Source: Arthrobacter sp. H-02-3
GTDB lineage: Bacteria; Actinomycetota; Actinomycetes; Actinomycetales; Micrococcaceae
Assembly: GCF_003097355.1 (NCBI RefSeq)
Contig: NZ_PYUI01000012.1
Coordinates: 62,001 to 126,000, forward strand
DNA: 64,000 nt
Reading direction: 5' to 3'
Each line of letters opens with the position of its first letter. The first letter of the stretch is position 1. The position numbers and the translations under genes were made by a program. Shown piece after piece: positions 25,574-35,128 of this stretch. The notes beneath the pieces were generated by a model that made no database searches, was not told where the DNA came from, and saw only the letters and a list, made by a program, of their open reading frames with translations.

Positions 25574-27145
25574 TTACTCCCGCGTCCTGACGGCAGCCGG
25601 GACGACGGCGACGCGCGGCGAGACAGCCACGGCGGCGACGCCGATCACCGCCGTCAGCGCGAAGACTCCGGCGAACGACGCCGCCGCCGTCGTCGCCGTC
25701 GAGAACGCGGCAAACACGACTCCCGTGCCGGCGAGGGCCAGGGCGCCGCCGAGCGAATCCGAGATGGACATGGCCGAGCTGTTGAAACCCTCTGTGTCCC
25801 TGGTGGAGAGGGCCAAGGTCATGACGCTCAGGCGCGGATACATCAGTCCCATGCCGCCCCCGGCGAGGATCCAGCCCGCGATCGCGACAGCGGCCGGCCA
25901 GGCCAGTACCGTCGTCACGAACGCCAGGACAACGGCACCGAGGACCAGGGCCGAGCCGATCCGCACCGCCCGCCGGTGCTCCAGCCGGGTTCCCAGCCTG
26001 CCCTGGATGGCCGAGGCCGCCGCCCAGGCGATGGCACCGCCGGTGAGCGTGAGGCCCGCAAAAGTGGGGGCAAAGGCATAGCGTTCCACGAGCAGGTACG
26101 GCAGATAGACCTCGGCGCCGAAGAATGCGGCGGACGCGAGCCCGCGCGTGAGGATGACGCTCGGCAGGCCGCGCCGGGCGGTCAGGGTTCCGCGTGGCAT
26201 GAGGGGACGGACGGCCAGTAGTGCGACGGCGACGGCGGCCGCCGCCAGCACGCCGCCGGCCCCAGGGACCTCGGCGGACAGGTTCAGGCCCAGCACCGCG
26301 AGCGCTGCCAGGGCTGCCAACGCCAACTTGGCCGGACCGCCCGGCGGACGGGCACCCCCGGCAGTCTCCACGGCTGCCGCCTCACCGCATGCCGCCCCTG
26401 GGGCTGCTGCGGCGGCCGGGGCGGCGGCCGGGGTTCCGTGCAGGCCGCGCAGGGCCGGGACGGTCAGGAGCAGGGCCGGGACCACGAGTCCCACCACGCC
26501 GAGGAAAACCCACTGCCAGCCGGCCACTTGCGCCACGACGCCGGCAGCGAACGGGCCCACGAGGGACGGGATGACCCAGGCCGCGGAAAAGGCGGCGAAG
26601 ATCTTCGGATGCAGCACCGGCGGGTAGACCCGGGCGATGACCACGTACAGGGCCACCGTCAGCGCACCCCCGCCCAGCCCCTGGACAAGCCGGCCGGACA
26701 CGAGAACCGGCATGGTCCCGGCTGTACCGGCGATGAGCAGGCCCAGCACGAACATGCCCACCGCGGCCAGGAGCGGCGCCACAGGTCCTTTGCGGTCGGA
26801 CCAGCTGCCGGCGGCCACCATACCGATCACCCCGGTGGCCAGCGGCCCGGCAAAGGCCAACGCGTAGAGGCTGGCGCCGTCCAGCTCCCGGCTGACGAGC
26901 GGCATGATGGTGGTCACCGCAAGGGACTCGAAGGCCGCCAGGAACACCAGGGCGCAGGCACCGAGCGTCACCAGCAGGTAGCTGCGGTGGAAGATGCCGG
27001 CTGATTCCGGGACGGATTCCTGGCTGGATTTCTGGCTGGAGGTCCGACTAGGTTTCTGACTGGATTTCCGACTGAGTTTCTGACTATCGTGTGGGTCGGT
27101 TCGGGGCACGTGCCACAGCCTACAAGAGCGGCACGCCGCGCACAT
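25574..27145 (-). CDS. MFS transporter, drug-efflux type
   Basis: The product has up to 523 residues with about fourteen hydrophobic segments and MFS motifs (GSWSDRKGPVAPLL after helix 2; GRLVQGLGGGALTVAL), typical of DHA2-like efflux carriers. The N-terminus is a hydrophilic stretch of Ser/Gln/Lys repeats (SRKSSQKPSRTSSQKSSQES), probably from short DNA repeats. No ribosome site marks the start, so the true start may lie downstream of 27145. It lies 60 bases after the Lrp gene on the same strand. Substrate unknown. Confidence 0.8.
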   Translation of the reverse strand: MCAACRSCRLWHVPRTDPHDSQKLSRKSSQKPSRTSSQKSSQESVPESAGIFHRSYLLVTLGACALVFLAAFESLAVTTIMPLVSRELDGASLYALAFAGPLATGVIGMVAAGSWSDRKGPVAPLLAAVGMFVLGLLIAGTAGTMPVLVSGRLVQGLGGGALTVALYVVIARVYPPVLHPKIFAAFSAAWVIPSLVGPFAAGVVAQVAGWQWVFLGVVGLVVPALLLTVPALRGLHGTPAAAPAAAAAPGAACGEAAAVETAGGARPPGGPAKLALAALAALAVLGLNLSAEVPGAGGVLAAAAVAVALLAVRPLMPRGTLTARRGLPSVILTRGLASAAFFGAEVYLPYLLVERYAFAPTFAGLTLTGGAIAWAAASAIQGRLGTRLEHRRAVRIGSALVLGAVVLAFVTTVLAWPAAVAIAGWILAGGGMGLMYPRLSVMTLALSTRDTEGFNSSAMSISDSLGGALALAGTGVVFAAFSTATTAAASFAGVFALTAVIGVAAVAVSPRVAVVPAAVRTRE

Positions 27146-27167
27146 CAGCTGCGTGCCCCGGCCCCGG

Positions 27168-27216
27168 CAGCCGGCCGGGTCAGCCGGCCGGGTCAGCCGG
27201 CCGGGTCAGCCGGCCG
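27168..27216. repeat. 13-bp tandem repeat, nearly four copies
   Basis: CAGCCGGCCGGGT occurs at 27168, 27181 and 27194, with a partial fourth copy at 27207. The array runs into the 3' end of the Lrp gene and provides its stop codon (TCA at 27206-27208 on the + strand). Confidence 0.9.
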
Positions 27217-28237
27217 CATCGAGTCCCTGGGCCGGGACCACCACGGCGCCGCTCGCCCGCGAGTCAGGATTCAGCATCCACCCCACGCGTTTCACGGTGC
27301 TCAGCATGACGACGCTTTCCACGAGCTCGATCCCGGGCACCTTCTGCTGCAACGCGAGCTCGATCGTCATGACGTCGGCCAGGGACTGCAGCCACATGAT
27401 GATCACGAAGTTCGTCGGACCTGTGGTGGAGGCGCTGAGCCTCACGTTCCGCATGGTCTTCAGCTCGGCCGCGGCTGCCTCATGCCGGCCGGCGGGGACG
27501 TTGACGAACCACTGGCAGGTCACGGGGAAAGCCGAGAACTTCTGAGCCACCTCGCACCGGAATGACAGGATGCCGCTGGCGAGCACCCGGTTGAGCTGCC
27601 GCTGGACGGTCGCAGGGTGCCGGCCCAGACCGCGGGCAATGTCGGCCGCCGTGGCGCGTCCGTCCCTGGCCAGGAACGGCAGGAGCGCCAAGTGGCTTTC
27701 CGGCAACGGTCCGAGGGCGGCGGCCTGGGCGGCTCCGGCGGTCTCGGCGCCGGCCGATGTCCGCACGGCGGCCTGCTGTGCCCGGCTCAGCACGTTGAGC
27801 CGCCAGGAGCCGCCGCTGGCGTGCAGCCTGGTGCACAGTGCGGTCTGGTATTTGACGAGGCCGTCGATCTCCTTCAATCGCGCGATGACCTTCAGGCTGA
27901 AGTCATCCAGGGAGGGCGTAATGACGGTCAGCATGAGGTCCCGGTTGCTGGCTGCCTCCTCTACCGTGACGATTTCCGGCATCTCGGCGAGCCGGGCGGT
28001 GACGTCCTCGCGCCGGTTCATTTCGCAATCCACGGCGACGAACGCCAGACACATCTGGTGCGGGTCGCCGATCAGGTGGGCGGTGACCCAGGAGACGCCT
28101 GAGGCCCGCAGCCGTTCCCAGCGGGCGGCGAGGGTGGTGGCGTGGGCACCCAGCACCTCCGCGGCATCCGCCCAGCTCAGGCGCGGAGCGATCTGCAGGA
28201 CGTTGATCAGGGCGAGGTCATCCTCGCTGAGTTCCAT
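27206..28237 (-). CDS. Lrp/AsnC-family regulator with two HTH modules
   Basis: The 343-residue protein is about twice the usual Lrp length. Residues 1-60 form an AsnC-type helix-turn-helix (ALINVLQIAPRLSWADAAEVLG), followed by a ligand-type domain; a second HTH (residues about 175-230; ARDGRATAADIARGLGRHPATVQRQL) and second effector domain follow. ATG 28237 has GGGGAAG upstream; 28252 is an alternative. It diverges from an amidohydrolase and carrier pair, which it probably regulates. Confidence 0.85.
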   Translation of the reverse strand: MELSEDDLALINVLQIAPRLSWADAAEVLGAHATTLAARWERLRASGVSWVTAHLIGDPHQMCLAFVAVDCEMNRREDVTARLAEMPEIVTVEEAASNRDLMLTVITPSLDDFSLKVIARLKEIDGLVKYQTALCTRLHASGGSWRLNVLSRAQQAAVRTSAGAETAGAAQAAALGPLPESHLALLPFLARDGRATAADIARGLGRHPATVQRQLNRVLASGILSFRCEVAQKFSAFPVTCQWFVNVPAGRHEAAAAELKTMRNVRLSASTTGPTNFVIIMWLQSLADVMTIELALQQKVPGIELVESVVMLSTVKRVGWMLNPDSRASGAVVVPAQGLDAAG

Positions 28238-28431
28238 TATTCTTCCCCTCATTCGTGCACGAAAACTGCGACTCCAGCCGGTTTTTGCATTTTTTCAGGC
28301 CTTTAGCAGCATGTGAACCATGTCACTTGAGAATAGACGCAGGCAGTCCTCACCGGACCCGAACCAAGCCGCAGCGACAAAACCAATTCGTCAATCACGC
28401 GATTCCGACAAACGACAAGCAAGGAGAAAAC

Positions 28432-29700
28432 GTGCCGATCACCGCAGACGCCCGGGAAATGCAGGCGGACCTGGCCCGGTTCCGCCATGAACTGCACCGG
28501 GAGCCCGAGATCGGCCTGGAGCTCCCGCGGACCCAGGAAAAAGTGCTGAAGGCGCTCGACGGGCTCGGCTACGAGATCACGCTGGGCCAGGCCACGACGT
28601 CGGTCACCGCGGTGCTGCGCGGGCAGGCTCCCGGAACGGGCGCCTGCTCCCGCCCCGCCGTCCTCCTCCGCGCGGACATGGACGGTCTGCCGGTACAGGA
28701 GAAGACGGGCGTGGACTACACGTCCAGGATCGACGGCGCCATGCACGCCTGCGGCCATGACCTCCACACGTCCATGCTGGCAGGAGCCGCCACCCTCCTG
28801 GCCGAACGCCGGCACCGGCTGGCCGGCGACGTCGTCCTGATGTTCCAGCCCGGCGAGGAAGGCTTCGACGGCGCCAGCCACATGATCCGCGAAGGCGTGC
28901 TGGATGCCGCCGGCCGGCGCGTGGACGCCGCCTACGGCATGCACGTCTTTTCCGCCCTCGAACCGCACGGCACGTTCTGCACCAAACCCGGCGTCATGCT
29001 CAGCTCGTCCGACGGGCTGGTGGTCACGGTACTCGGCGCCGGCGGCCACGGCTCGGCCCCGCATTCGGCCAAGGACCCCGTGACGGCGGCGGCGGAGATG
29101 GTCACCGCCCTCCAGGTCATGGTCACCCGACAGTTCAACATGTTCGATCCCGTCGTCCTCTCGGTCGGGGTTCTCCAGGCCGGCACCAAGCGCAACATCA
29201 TCCCGGAAACCGCACGCATCGAGGCCACCATCAGGACCTTCTCCGAGGAATCCCGACAGAAGATGATGGATGCCGTGCCGCGCCTGCTGAAGGGCATCGC
29301 AGCGGCGCACGGCCTCGACGTCGACGTCGACTATCAGCAGGAGTACCCGCTCACCATCACGGACGAGGACGAAACGCACACCGCGGAGAACGTCATTGAG
29401 GGCTTGTTCGGCGATTCCCGGCTCGCCCGCTGGGCCACCCCACTGAGCGGCTCCGAAGACTTCTCCAGGGTGCTCGCCGAGGTCCCCGGGACGTTCATCG
29501 GCCTCAGCGCCGTCCCCCGGGACGCCGACCCCACCGCGTCCGCGTTCAATCACTCCCCATACGCCACGTTCGACGACGGCGTGCTGGCTGACGGCGCCGC
29601 ACTCTACGCGGAGCTCGCCATATCGAGGCTGGCCGCGCTTGCGGCAGCACACGCCCCCGCCGCGGCTGCCCCTGTCGCCGCTGCCTCCACCCTTTCCTAG
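28432..29700 (+). CDS. M20-family amidohydrolase
   Basis: The 422-residue protein resembles N-acyl-amino-acid/hippurate/IAA-conjugate amidohydrolases: FRHELHREPEIGLEL, RADMDGLPVQE, HACGHDLHTSM (metal ligands), MFQPGEEGFDG (catalytic Glu) and AYGMHVFS. It hydrolyses an amide to release an amino acid or amine. GTG 28432 follows AAGGAG. The frame is open to 28255 but the extra residues look non-coding. It shares an operon with the following MHS-type carrier and a divergent Lrp regulator. Confidence 0.9.
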   Translation: MPITADAREMQADLARFRHELHREPEIGLELPRTQEKVLKALDGLGYEITLGQATTSVTAVLRGQAPGTGACSRPAVLLRADMDGLPVQEKTGVDYTSRIDGAMHACGHDLHTSMLAGAATLLAERRHRLAGDVVLMFQPGEEGFDGASHMIREGVLDAAGRRVDAAYGMHVFSALEPHGTFCTKPGVMLSSSDGLVVTVLGAGGHGSAPHSAKDPVTAAAEMVTALQVMVTRQFNMFDPVVLSVGVLQAGTKRNIIPETARIEATIRTFSEESRQKMMDAVPRLLKGIAAAHGLDVDVDYQQEYPLTITDEDETHTAENVIEGLFGDSRLARWATPLSGSEDFSRVLAEVPGTFIGLSAVPRDADPTASAFNHSPYATFDDGVLADGAALYAELAISRLAALAAAHAPAAAAPVAAASTLS

Positions 29701-29723
29701 CCCCACCCCCGAGGGAGAAGACC

Positions 29724-31013
29724 ATGATTACAACCGCGTCCACGACGCCGGCAACCCGGACATCCACCCGCAAGACGATCATCGGCACCGGCATCGGCAA
29801 CGCCGTTGAATGGTACGACTGGGCCATCTACGCCACGTTCACGCCGTTCATCGCCAGCCAGCTTTTCAGCAAGTCGGACCCTGCGTCCGCGGTGCTGTCC
29901 ACGCTGGCGATTTTCGCCGTCGGCTTCGTTGCCCGCCCGTTCGGCGGCTTCCTGTTCGGCTGGATCGGCGACCGGATCGGCCGCAAGGCCTCCATGACCC
30001 TGGCCGTGGGGCTGGCGTCGGTGGGCAGCCTGATGATCGGCATCGCGCCGACCTTCGCCGCGGTGGGGGCCTGGGCCTCGTTGACGCTCCTGGTGGCGCG
30101 CCTGATCCAGGGACTGGCGCACGGAGGGGAGCTGCCGTCGTCGCAGACCTACCTGTCCGAGATGGCGCCGAAGGAACACCGCGGCTACTGGGCCACCCTG
30201 ATCTACACCTCCGGCACGGTGGGAATCCTGTTCGGAACCCTGCTGGGCGCCGTGCTGAACATGACCCTGAGCACTGAAGTCATGAACGCGTGGGGCTGGC
30301 GCGTCCCGTTCCTGATCGGCGCGGCCATGGGCCTGTACGCGCTGATCATGCGGTCCCGGCTGCACGAAACGGACGTCTTTGAGGGCGAAGCCTCGGCGGA
30401 GAAGCGCGCCCCGATCTGGCCGCAGATTGTCCGCCACCGCAAGCAGGCCCTTCAGGTGATCGGCCTGACGGTCGGCCTGACCGTCATCTACTACATCTGG
30501 GGTGTTGTCGCCCCCAGCTACGCCACCACCGCGCTGAAGATCGACCGCGGCGAGGCCCTGTGGGCCGGCGTGATCGGCAATATCGTGTTCATCGCGGCGC
30601 TGCCCTTCTGGGGCAAACTGGCGGACCGCATCGGACGCAAGAAGGTTCTGTGGGCCGGTGCGATCGGCGCAGGCATCATGCACTTCCCGATGACCGCCCT
30701 GCTCAAGGACTCCGCCTGGCAGCTGGCCGTCAGCATGTCCGTCATGCTGATCTTCATCGCCGCCAGCGCTGCGATCGTGCCGGCCGTCTACGCCGAGCTG
30801 TTCCCCACGAGCATCCGCACCGTGGGCGTCGGGGTCCCGTACTCGATCTGCGTGGCGGTCTTCGGCGGCACCGCACCCTACCTCCAGCAGTGGCTCGGCA
30901 CCACGGTGCAGATGCCGCAGCTGTTCAACGTGTACGCCGTGCTTCTGCTCGCCATCTCCGCGGTGTTCGTCTTCACCATCCCGGAAACGAAGGGCAAGGA
31001 CCTCACCCTCTGA
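29724..31013 (+). CDS. MFS metabolite:H+ symporter (MHS family)
   Basis: The 429-residue, twelve-helix carrier matches the ShiA/ProP/KgtP-type MHS family: GTGIGNAVEWYDWAIYATF, GWIGDRIGRKASMTLAV, and QGLAHGGELPSSQTYLSEMAP. It starts 23 bases after the amidohydrolase stop, so it probably imports the conjugate that this enzyme hydrolyses. A very long palindrome follows. Confidence 0.9.
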   Translation: MITTASTTPATRTSTRKTIIGTGIGNAVEWYDWAIYATFTPFIASQLFSKSDPASAVLSTLAIFAVGFVARPFGGFLFGWIGDRIGRKASMTLAVGLASVGSLMIGIAPTFAAVGAWASLTLLVARLIQGLAHGGELPSSQTYLSEMAPKEHRGYWATLIYTSGTVGILFGTLLGAVLNMTLSTEVMNAWGWRVPFLIGAAMGLYALIMRSRLHETDVFEGEASAEKRAPIWPQIVRHRKQALQVIGLTVGLTVIYYIWGVVAPSYATTALKIDRGEALWAGVIGNIVFIAALPFWGKLADRIGRKKVLWAGAIGAGIMHFPMTALLKDSAWQLAVSMSVMLIFIAASAAIVPAVYAELFPTSIRTVGVGVPYSICVAVFGGTAPYLQQWLGTTVQMPQLFNVYAVLLLAISAVFVFTIPETKGKDLTL

Positions 31014-31049
31014 AACAGGGTTGACCCTCCGTAGCAGGGTCGGCTCCCG

Positions 31050-31108
31050 ATGCGCTGGCAGTTATGGCTCTTCTGGCGGGCCCAGAACAGCCATAACTGC
31101 CAGCGCAT
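31050..31108. terminator. Long palindrome between convergent MFS genes
   Basis: Twenty-base perfect arms (31050-31069 and 31089-31108) plus an inner TTCTGG/CCAGAA stem make a near-continuous hairpin of about 26 bp. It is a likely bidirectional terminator. Its length and lack of GC bias are unlike the other terminators here. Confidence 0.75.
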
Positions 31109-31121
31109 CGTGTTGAGGGGG

Positions 31122-32393
31122 TCAGCCGCCGACGAAGCGGGGCCGCCCGGCCCGGTACCCGAACACGGCGGCCAGCGAGCCCACCAGCAGGAACAGCACG
31201 CCCGCCGCGGCAAAGGATCCGGTGGCCTGGTGGAGCTGGCCGACCATGAGGGTGCCGCTGGAGCCAAGCCCGTAGCCGACGCCCTGCATCATGCCGGAGA
31301 GGTGGGAGGCCGTGTGCCCGTCGCGGGTGCGGACCATGATCAGGGTCAGTGCGGCGGCGGTCAGGCTGCCCTGGCCCAGGCCGAGCAGGCCGGTCCACAG
31401 CCAGAGGAATTCGGTGGGACCGAAGATGCTCAGCGCGAACCCTCCCCCGGTCATGAGGGCCACCACCGTGTTGATGGCGCGCTGGTCCCGGAACCGGGTG
31501 GCCAGCGCCGGCGCGAACAGCGAGCCCAGCATCTGCAGCACAATCGAGGCCGAGACGATCAGTCCGGCCGTGCCGCCGTCCACGCCGCGTTCGCGCAGGA
31601 TCGGGGCCAGCCAGGCAAAGACGCTGAAGGACATCATGGCCTGCAGGACCATGAACAACGTCACCTGCCAGGCCACGGCGGAGCGCCACACGTTGACCCC
31701 GGCGCCCGTGCGGGGCTGCCCGCCCGGACGGGCCCGGAGCGCCGGGCGAAGGAACAAGAGAAGCACGACGCCGGCCGGCACCGCCCAGAACCAGAGCGCC
31801 GCTGTCCACTGCCCGGTCGCCCGGAAGACCGGGAACGTGAAGCCTGCACCGAGGGCGGCCGAGGCACAGATCGCCGTGGTGTAGAGCCCGCCCATGAGGC
31901 CCAGACGGTGCGGGAAGTCACGTTTGACGACGCCGGGCAGCAGCACGTTGCAGAGTGAAATCGCGGCACCGCACGCGGCGGTTCCGGCCAGCAGGGCCGG
32001 CAGGTGCCCCACTCCGGGCAGCTCCACGGGCCGCAGCAGCAGCCCTGCCGTGAGCACGGCCATGGCACCGAGCAGCACACGCTCGGCACCGAACCGGCGT
32101 GCCAGTCCGGGGGCGAGCGGGGCGAACACGCCGAGCAGCGTCACCGGCACGGTGGTGAGCACCATAACCGCCCAGGCCGGAAGCCCGGCGTCGGCCGTCA
32201 CCTCGGGCAGGACCGCGGCGAAGCTCGAGAACACCGTGCGGAGGTTAAGCCCGATCAGGACCAGGCAGACGCCTAAGTACGCGAGCATGCGGCGGCTGGC
32301 CGCGTGCGGCGGCCCGGCCGAATCGTCCCGGACAACCAAGCTTTCCGAAAGATCCTGCTCGTCAGTTTTCCCAGCTGAGGTCACCCGACCCAT
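31122..32393 (-). CDS. MFS transporter, CynX/NimT-like
   Basis: The 423-residue carrier has twelve helices, with GLNLRTVFSSFAAVLPEV at helix 1 and CNVLLPGVVKRDFPHRLG in the middle loop, features of the CynX/NimT (cyanate/2-nitroimidazole) family. The frame is open to 32720 because of a non-coding extension; ATG 32393 has GGGGGAA 9 bases upstream. It diverges from trmB. Substrate unknown. Confidence 0.85.
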   Translation of the reverse strand: MGRVTSAGKTDEQDLSESLVVRDDSAGPPHAASRRMLAYLGVCLVLIGLNLRTVFSSFAAVLPEVTADAGLPAWAVMVLTTVPVTLLGVFAPLAPGLARRFGAERVLLGAMAVLTAGLLLRPVELPGVGHLPALLAGTAACGAAISLCNVLLPGVVKRDFPHRLGLMGGLYTTAICASAALGAGFTFPVFRATGQWTAALWFWAVPAGVVLLLFLRPALRARPGGQPRTGAGVNVWRSAVAWQVTLFMVLQAMMSFSVFAWLAPILRERGVDGGTAGLIVSASIVLQMLGSLFAPALATRFRDQRAINTVVALMTGGGFALSIFGPTEFLWLWTGLLGLGQGSLTAAALTLIMVRTRDGHTASHLSGMMQGVGYGLGSSGTLMVGQLHQATGSFAAAGVLFLLVGSLAAVFGYRAGRPRFVGG

Positions 32394-32484
32394 TCTTGCA
32401 GTTCCCCCGGCCCCGTAGCCTCTTTGGCGGGGCCGCCGGATTCGCCGGGCGGTCCGGCCCGCAAACTCAACTATTCTGGAAAGG

Positions 32485-33441
32485 ATGAGCGAATCCCCAG
32501 AATCCCCCGGCACGCCGGAATCCTCGCGGCCCGGCGCCCCGGACGAGACACAGTTGCCCCGCCCCGTGACCCCGGGCAGCCAGGCCTCGTTCGGCAGATA
32601 CGGGGGCCGTCCGGTCAGCTTCGTCCGCCGCGGCACACGCCTGCAGGGACGCCGCCAGGCCGCCTGGGAGGAACACGCGGACCGCTGGGCGGTGGAGGTC
32701 CCGCGCCACGTCGCCAACACCTCCGTGCACCCGGACTACGTCTTCGACGCCGAAGCCGAATTCGGCCGCAAGGCTCCGCTGATTGTGGAGATCGGTTCCG
32801 GGCTGGGCGACGCCGTCTGCCACGCCGCCGAGGAAAACCCGGACAAGGACTTCCTGGCCGTGGAGGTCTACACCCCCGGCCTGGCCAACACCCTGATCAA
32901 AATCAACAGCCGCAAGCTGAGCAACGTCCGGGTGGTGGAAGCGAACGCCCCCGAGGTGCTCGCCACCATGCTGCCGGCCGGCTCGGTCACGGAACTGTGG
33001 GTGTTCTTCCCTGACCCGTGGCACAAGTCCCGGCACCACAAGCGGCGCCTCATCCAGCCGGCCTTCGCCGACCTCGCGGCCCGCGCCATCAGGCCCGGCG
33101 GCATCTTCCGGATCGCGACCGACTGGTCCAACTACGCCGTCCACGTCCGCGAAGTCATGGCGGGCTCCGCAGAGTTCGAGAACCTGCACGAGGGTGAGCG
33201 CGCCGGCGCGGACAGCCCCCTGACCCAGGTATGGGAATCCGGCGTCGAATCCCGGGTGGGCGGAGCGCCCGTCAAGGAGGGCCGGGCGCCGGTCAGCACC
33301 GAACACACCGGGCCCAACGAAGGCGTCGACGGGACCGGCGGCTGGGCGCCTCGGTTTGAGGGCCGGATCCTCACCAGCTTCGAGAACAAGGCCCACGAAG
33401 CCGGGCGCCTGATCTTCGATCTCAGCTACCGCCGCCGTTAG
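32485..33441 (+). CDS. trmB: tRNA (guanine-N7)-methyltransferase
   Basis: TrmB methylates G46 in the tRNA variable loop using SAM. The 318-residue protein has a disordered N-terminus of about 60 residues, SAM motif EIGSGLGDAV, and the highly diagnostic FFPDPWHKSRHHKRRL with GGIFRIATDW following. It is longer than E. coli TrmB because of N- and C-terminal insertions (VGGAPVKEGRAPVSTEH). Confidence 0.95.
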   Translation: MSESPESPGTPESSRPGAPDETQLPRPVTPGSQASFGRYGGRPVSFVRRGTRLQGRRQAAWEEHADRWAVEVPRHVANTSVHPDYVFDAEAEFGRKAPLIVEIGSGLGDAVCHAAEENPDKDFLAVEVYTPGLANTLIKINSRKLSNVRVVEANAPEVLATMLPAGSVTELWVFFPDPWHKSRHHKRRLIQPAFADLAARAIRPGGIFRIATDWSNYAVHVREVMAGSAEFENLHEGERAGADSPLTQVWESGVESRVGGAPVKEGRAPVSTEHTGPNEGVDGTGGWAPRFEGRILTSFENKAHEAGRLIFDLSYRRR

Positions 33442-33577
33442 CAAAGACCGGCCCGCGGGAATCTGTTGCTGAACGCCTGCGCGTGGCACGATTACGGGAG
33501 AAGTTCGGTTATCGGGGCTGCCGGGGCTCCGGACGGGGCTTGCCAGTTAGTACTAAGGAACCATCATCAAAGAAGAA

Positions 33578-34384
33578 ATGAAGGACGCCGCGGACGTCGC
33601 CGAGGAAGTCACCAATTCCAAGCCGCTTGAAGTAGTGGCTCGGGCGGGGTTCGCCGTGTCGGGACTGCTGCACTTCCTCATCGGGCTGGTCGCAATCCGG
33701 CTCGCCATGGGCGGCCAGGGCCAGGCCGACGTGAGCGGCGCTGTGGAAGAACTCGCCGGGCAGCCGGCCGGGCCGTTGTTGCTCTGGACCTCGTTTGCCG
33801 CCTGCGTGGCGCTGGCCATCTGGCAGGCCAGCGACGCCATCTTCGACTTCGAGCACCTGCCCACCAAGAAGAAGGTCGGCAAGAAGCTCAAAGCCGGCCT
33901 GCAGGCCGTGGTGTACACCGGGTTTGCCCTCACCCTGGCCTCGGTCGCCACCGGCGCACACGCCGACCACCGCCAGTCAACCAGCGATCTGACCATCAAC
34001 CTGATGAAGGCTCCCGGTGGCGTCGCGCTCCTGATTGTCATCGGCGCCGCGGTGGCCGTCACGGGGATCGTCTACGCGATCCGCGGCTTTCGGAAGTCCT
34101 TCATCAAGTACCTGCGCATGCCGTCCCAGAAGCAGGCACGCACCGCGGTGACGGTGGTCGGCGTCGTGGGCTACGCCGCCAAGGGCTTCGCTCTGCTGCT
34201 CGTGGGCCTGCTCATCATCATCGCCACCGTGAAGGCCCACCCGGAAGAGTCAACCGGGCTCGACGGCAGCCTCAAGGCCCTGCGCGAACAGCCGTTCGGT
34301 GTGTATCTGCTGGCCGCCGTCGGGGTCGGCCTGATCTGCTACGGCATCTTCATGGCGCTGCGCGCCAAGCTCGCGAAGATGTAG
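33578..34384 (+). CDS. DUF1206 membrane protein
   Basis: The 268-residue protein has six membrane helices in three pairs, each pair preceded by a RAGF/YTGF/YAAKGF-type repeat (ARAGFAVSGLLHFLIG, QAVVYTGFALTL, VGYAAKGFALLLVG), the DUF1206 triplication. The function of this family is unknown. The frame uses ATG 33578. It lies upstream of a convergent anti-sigma gene. Confidence 0.88.
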   Translation: MKDAADVAEEVTNSKPLEVVARAGFAVSGLLHFLIGLVAIRLAMGGQGQADVSGAVEELAGQPAGPLLLWTSFAACVALAIWQASDAIFDFEHLPTKKKVGKKLKAGLQAVVYTGFALTLASVATGAHADHRQSTSDLTINLMKAPGGVALLIVIGAAVAVTGIVYAIRGFRKSFIKYLRMPSQKQARTAVTVVGVVGYAAKGFALLLVGLLIIIATVKAHPEESTGLDGSLKALREQPFGVYLLAAVGVGLICYGIFMALRAKLAKM

Positions 34385-34444
34385 GTCCGCGAACTTAAGT
34401 GGCCCGGGCGTGACCTGCCGGGGCTCATGCCGGAACGGTGTCCG

Positions 34445-35128
34445 CTAGTCCTGCGGCACGGCGATGACGGCCACGGTCTGCTGCTGCTCATTGCGCATCT
34501 CGACGCTGGTGATCTTGGCCAATTGCACCGGCGTCGCCCCGGTGATCCGGACCTTTCCGGTGGGCGTGGCCGTCCATGCGCAGGCGCGGTCTTCGCCGCC
34601 GTCGCGGTCCTTCACCCACAGCGAGAGGGTCCCGTCGACGGGCAGGCTGCGGGCGTCCACCGCCAGTTCGGTGCCCCAGGTTTTCTTGACGAGTCCCACC
34701 GTGACCTCCAGCCCGCTGCTTGCCGTCACAGAGTAGCTCGCGTCAGGTTTGGCCGGCTGGTTCAGCAGCGGACCGGCCAGGATCCCCAGCGCCAGGCATG
34801 CGGCGGCGGCGCCGCCCACGGCCGCCACCCACCGGCGCCGCACAGTCCGGCGCCGGCGGGCGAGCTCGTCGAGCAGCCTGCGCGGGACCGGCATGGGTTC
34901 CGGCCGAACAAGAGCCCGGTCCCGGGCGGCCGTAGCCGCCGCGGTGAGTCTGACGGCGTCGGGCTCCGGGACCGCGTCGAGCAGCGCGGGGAGACTGGCG
35001 AGTTCGTCCAGTTCCTGCCGGCAGTCCGCACAGACGGCCAGGTGCTGTTCGAAGTCGGCGGCCTCGGCCGGTTCCAGCCCGCCGAGCAGATACGCGCCGA
35101 GGAGCTCGTGCAGTCCGCCGCCGTTCAC
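34445..35128 (-). CDS. Anti-sigma factor, zinc-finger/RskA type
   Basis: The 227-residue protein has an N-terminal zinc-binding anti-sigma domain (FEQHLAVCADCRQEL, His-x3-Cys-x2-Cys), one membrane helix (about residues 100-122) and an extracytoplasmic RskA-type domain. It overlaps the sigma-factor gene by ATGA and should hold that sigma factor at the membrane until a signal triggers release. Confidence 0.9.
   Translation of the reverse strand: MNGGGLHELLGAYLLGGLEPAEAADFEQHLAVCADCRQELDELASLPALLDAVPEPDAVRLTAAATAARDRALVRPEPMPVPRRLLDELARRRRTVRRRWVAAVGGAAAACLALGILAGPLLNQPAKPDASYSVTASSGLEVTVGLVKKTWGTELAVDARSLPVDGTLSLWVKDRDGGEDRACAWTATPTGKVRITGATPVQLAKITSVEMRNEQQQTVAVIAVPQD

Noticed and set aside
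27168..27216. Possible CRISPR repeats
   Set aside because: The units are contiguous 13-mers without spacers, so this is a simple tandem repeat.
28303..29706. 467-codon frame on the minus strand
   Set aside because: It lies wholly opposite the M20 amidohydrolase, has no domain motif and arises from high GC codon bias.
31050..31110. Short frames starting MRWQLWLFW on both strands
   Set aside because: They are the two strands of the same palindrome and have no coding support.
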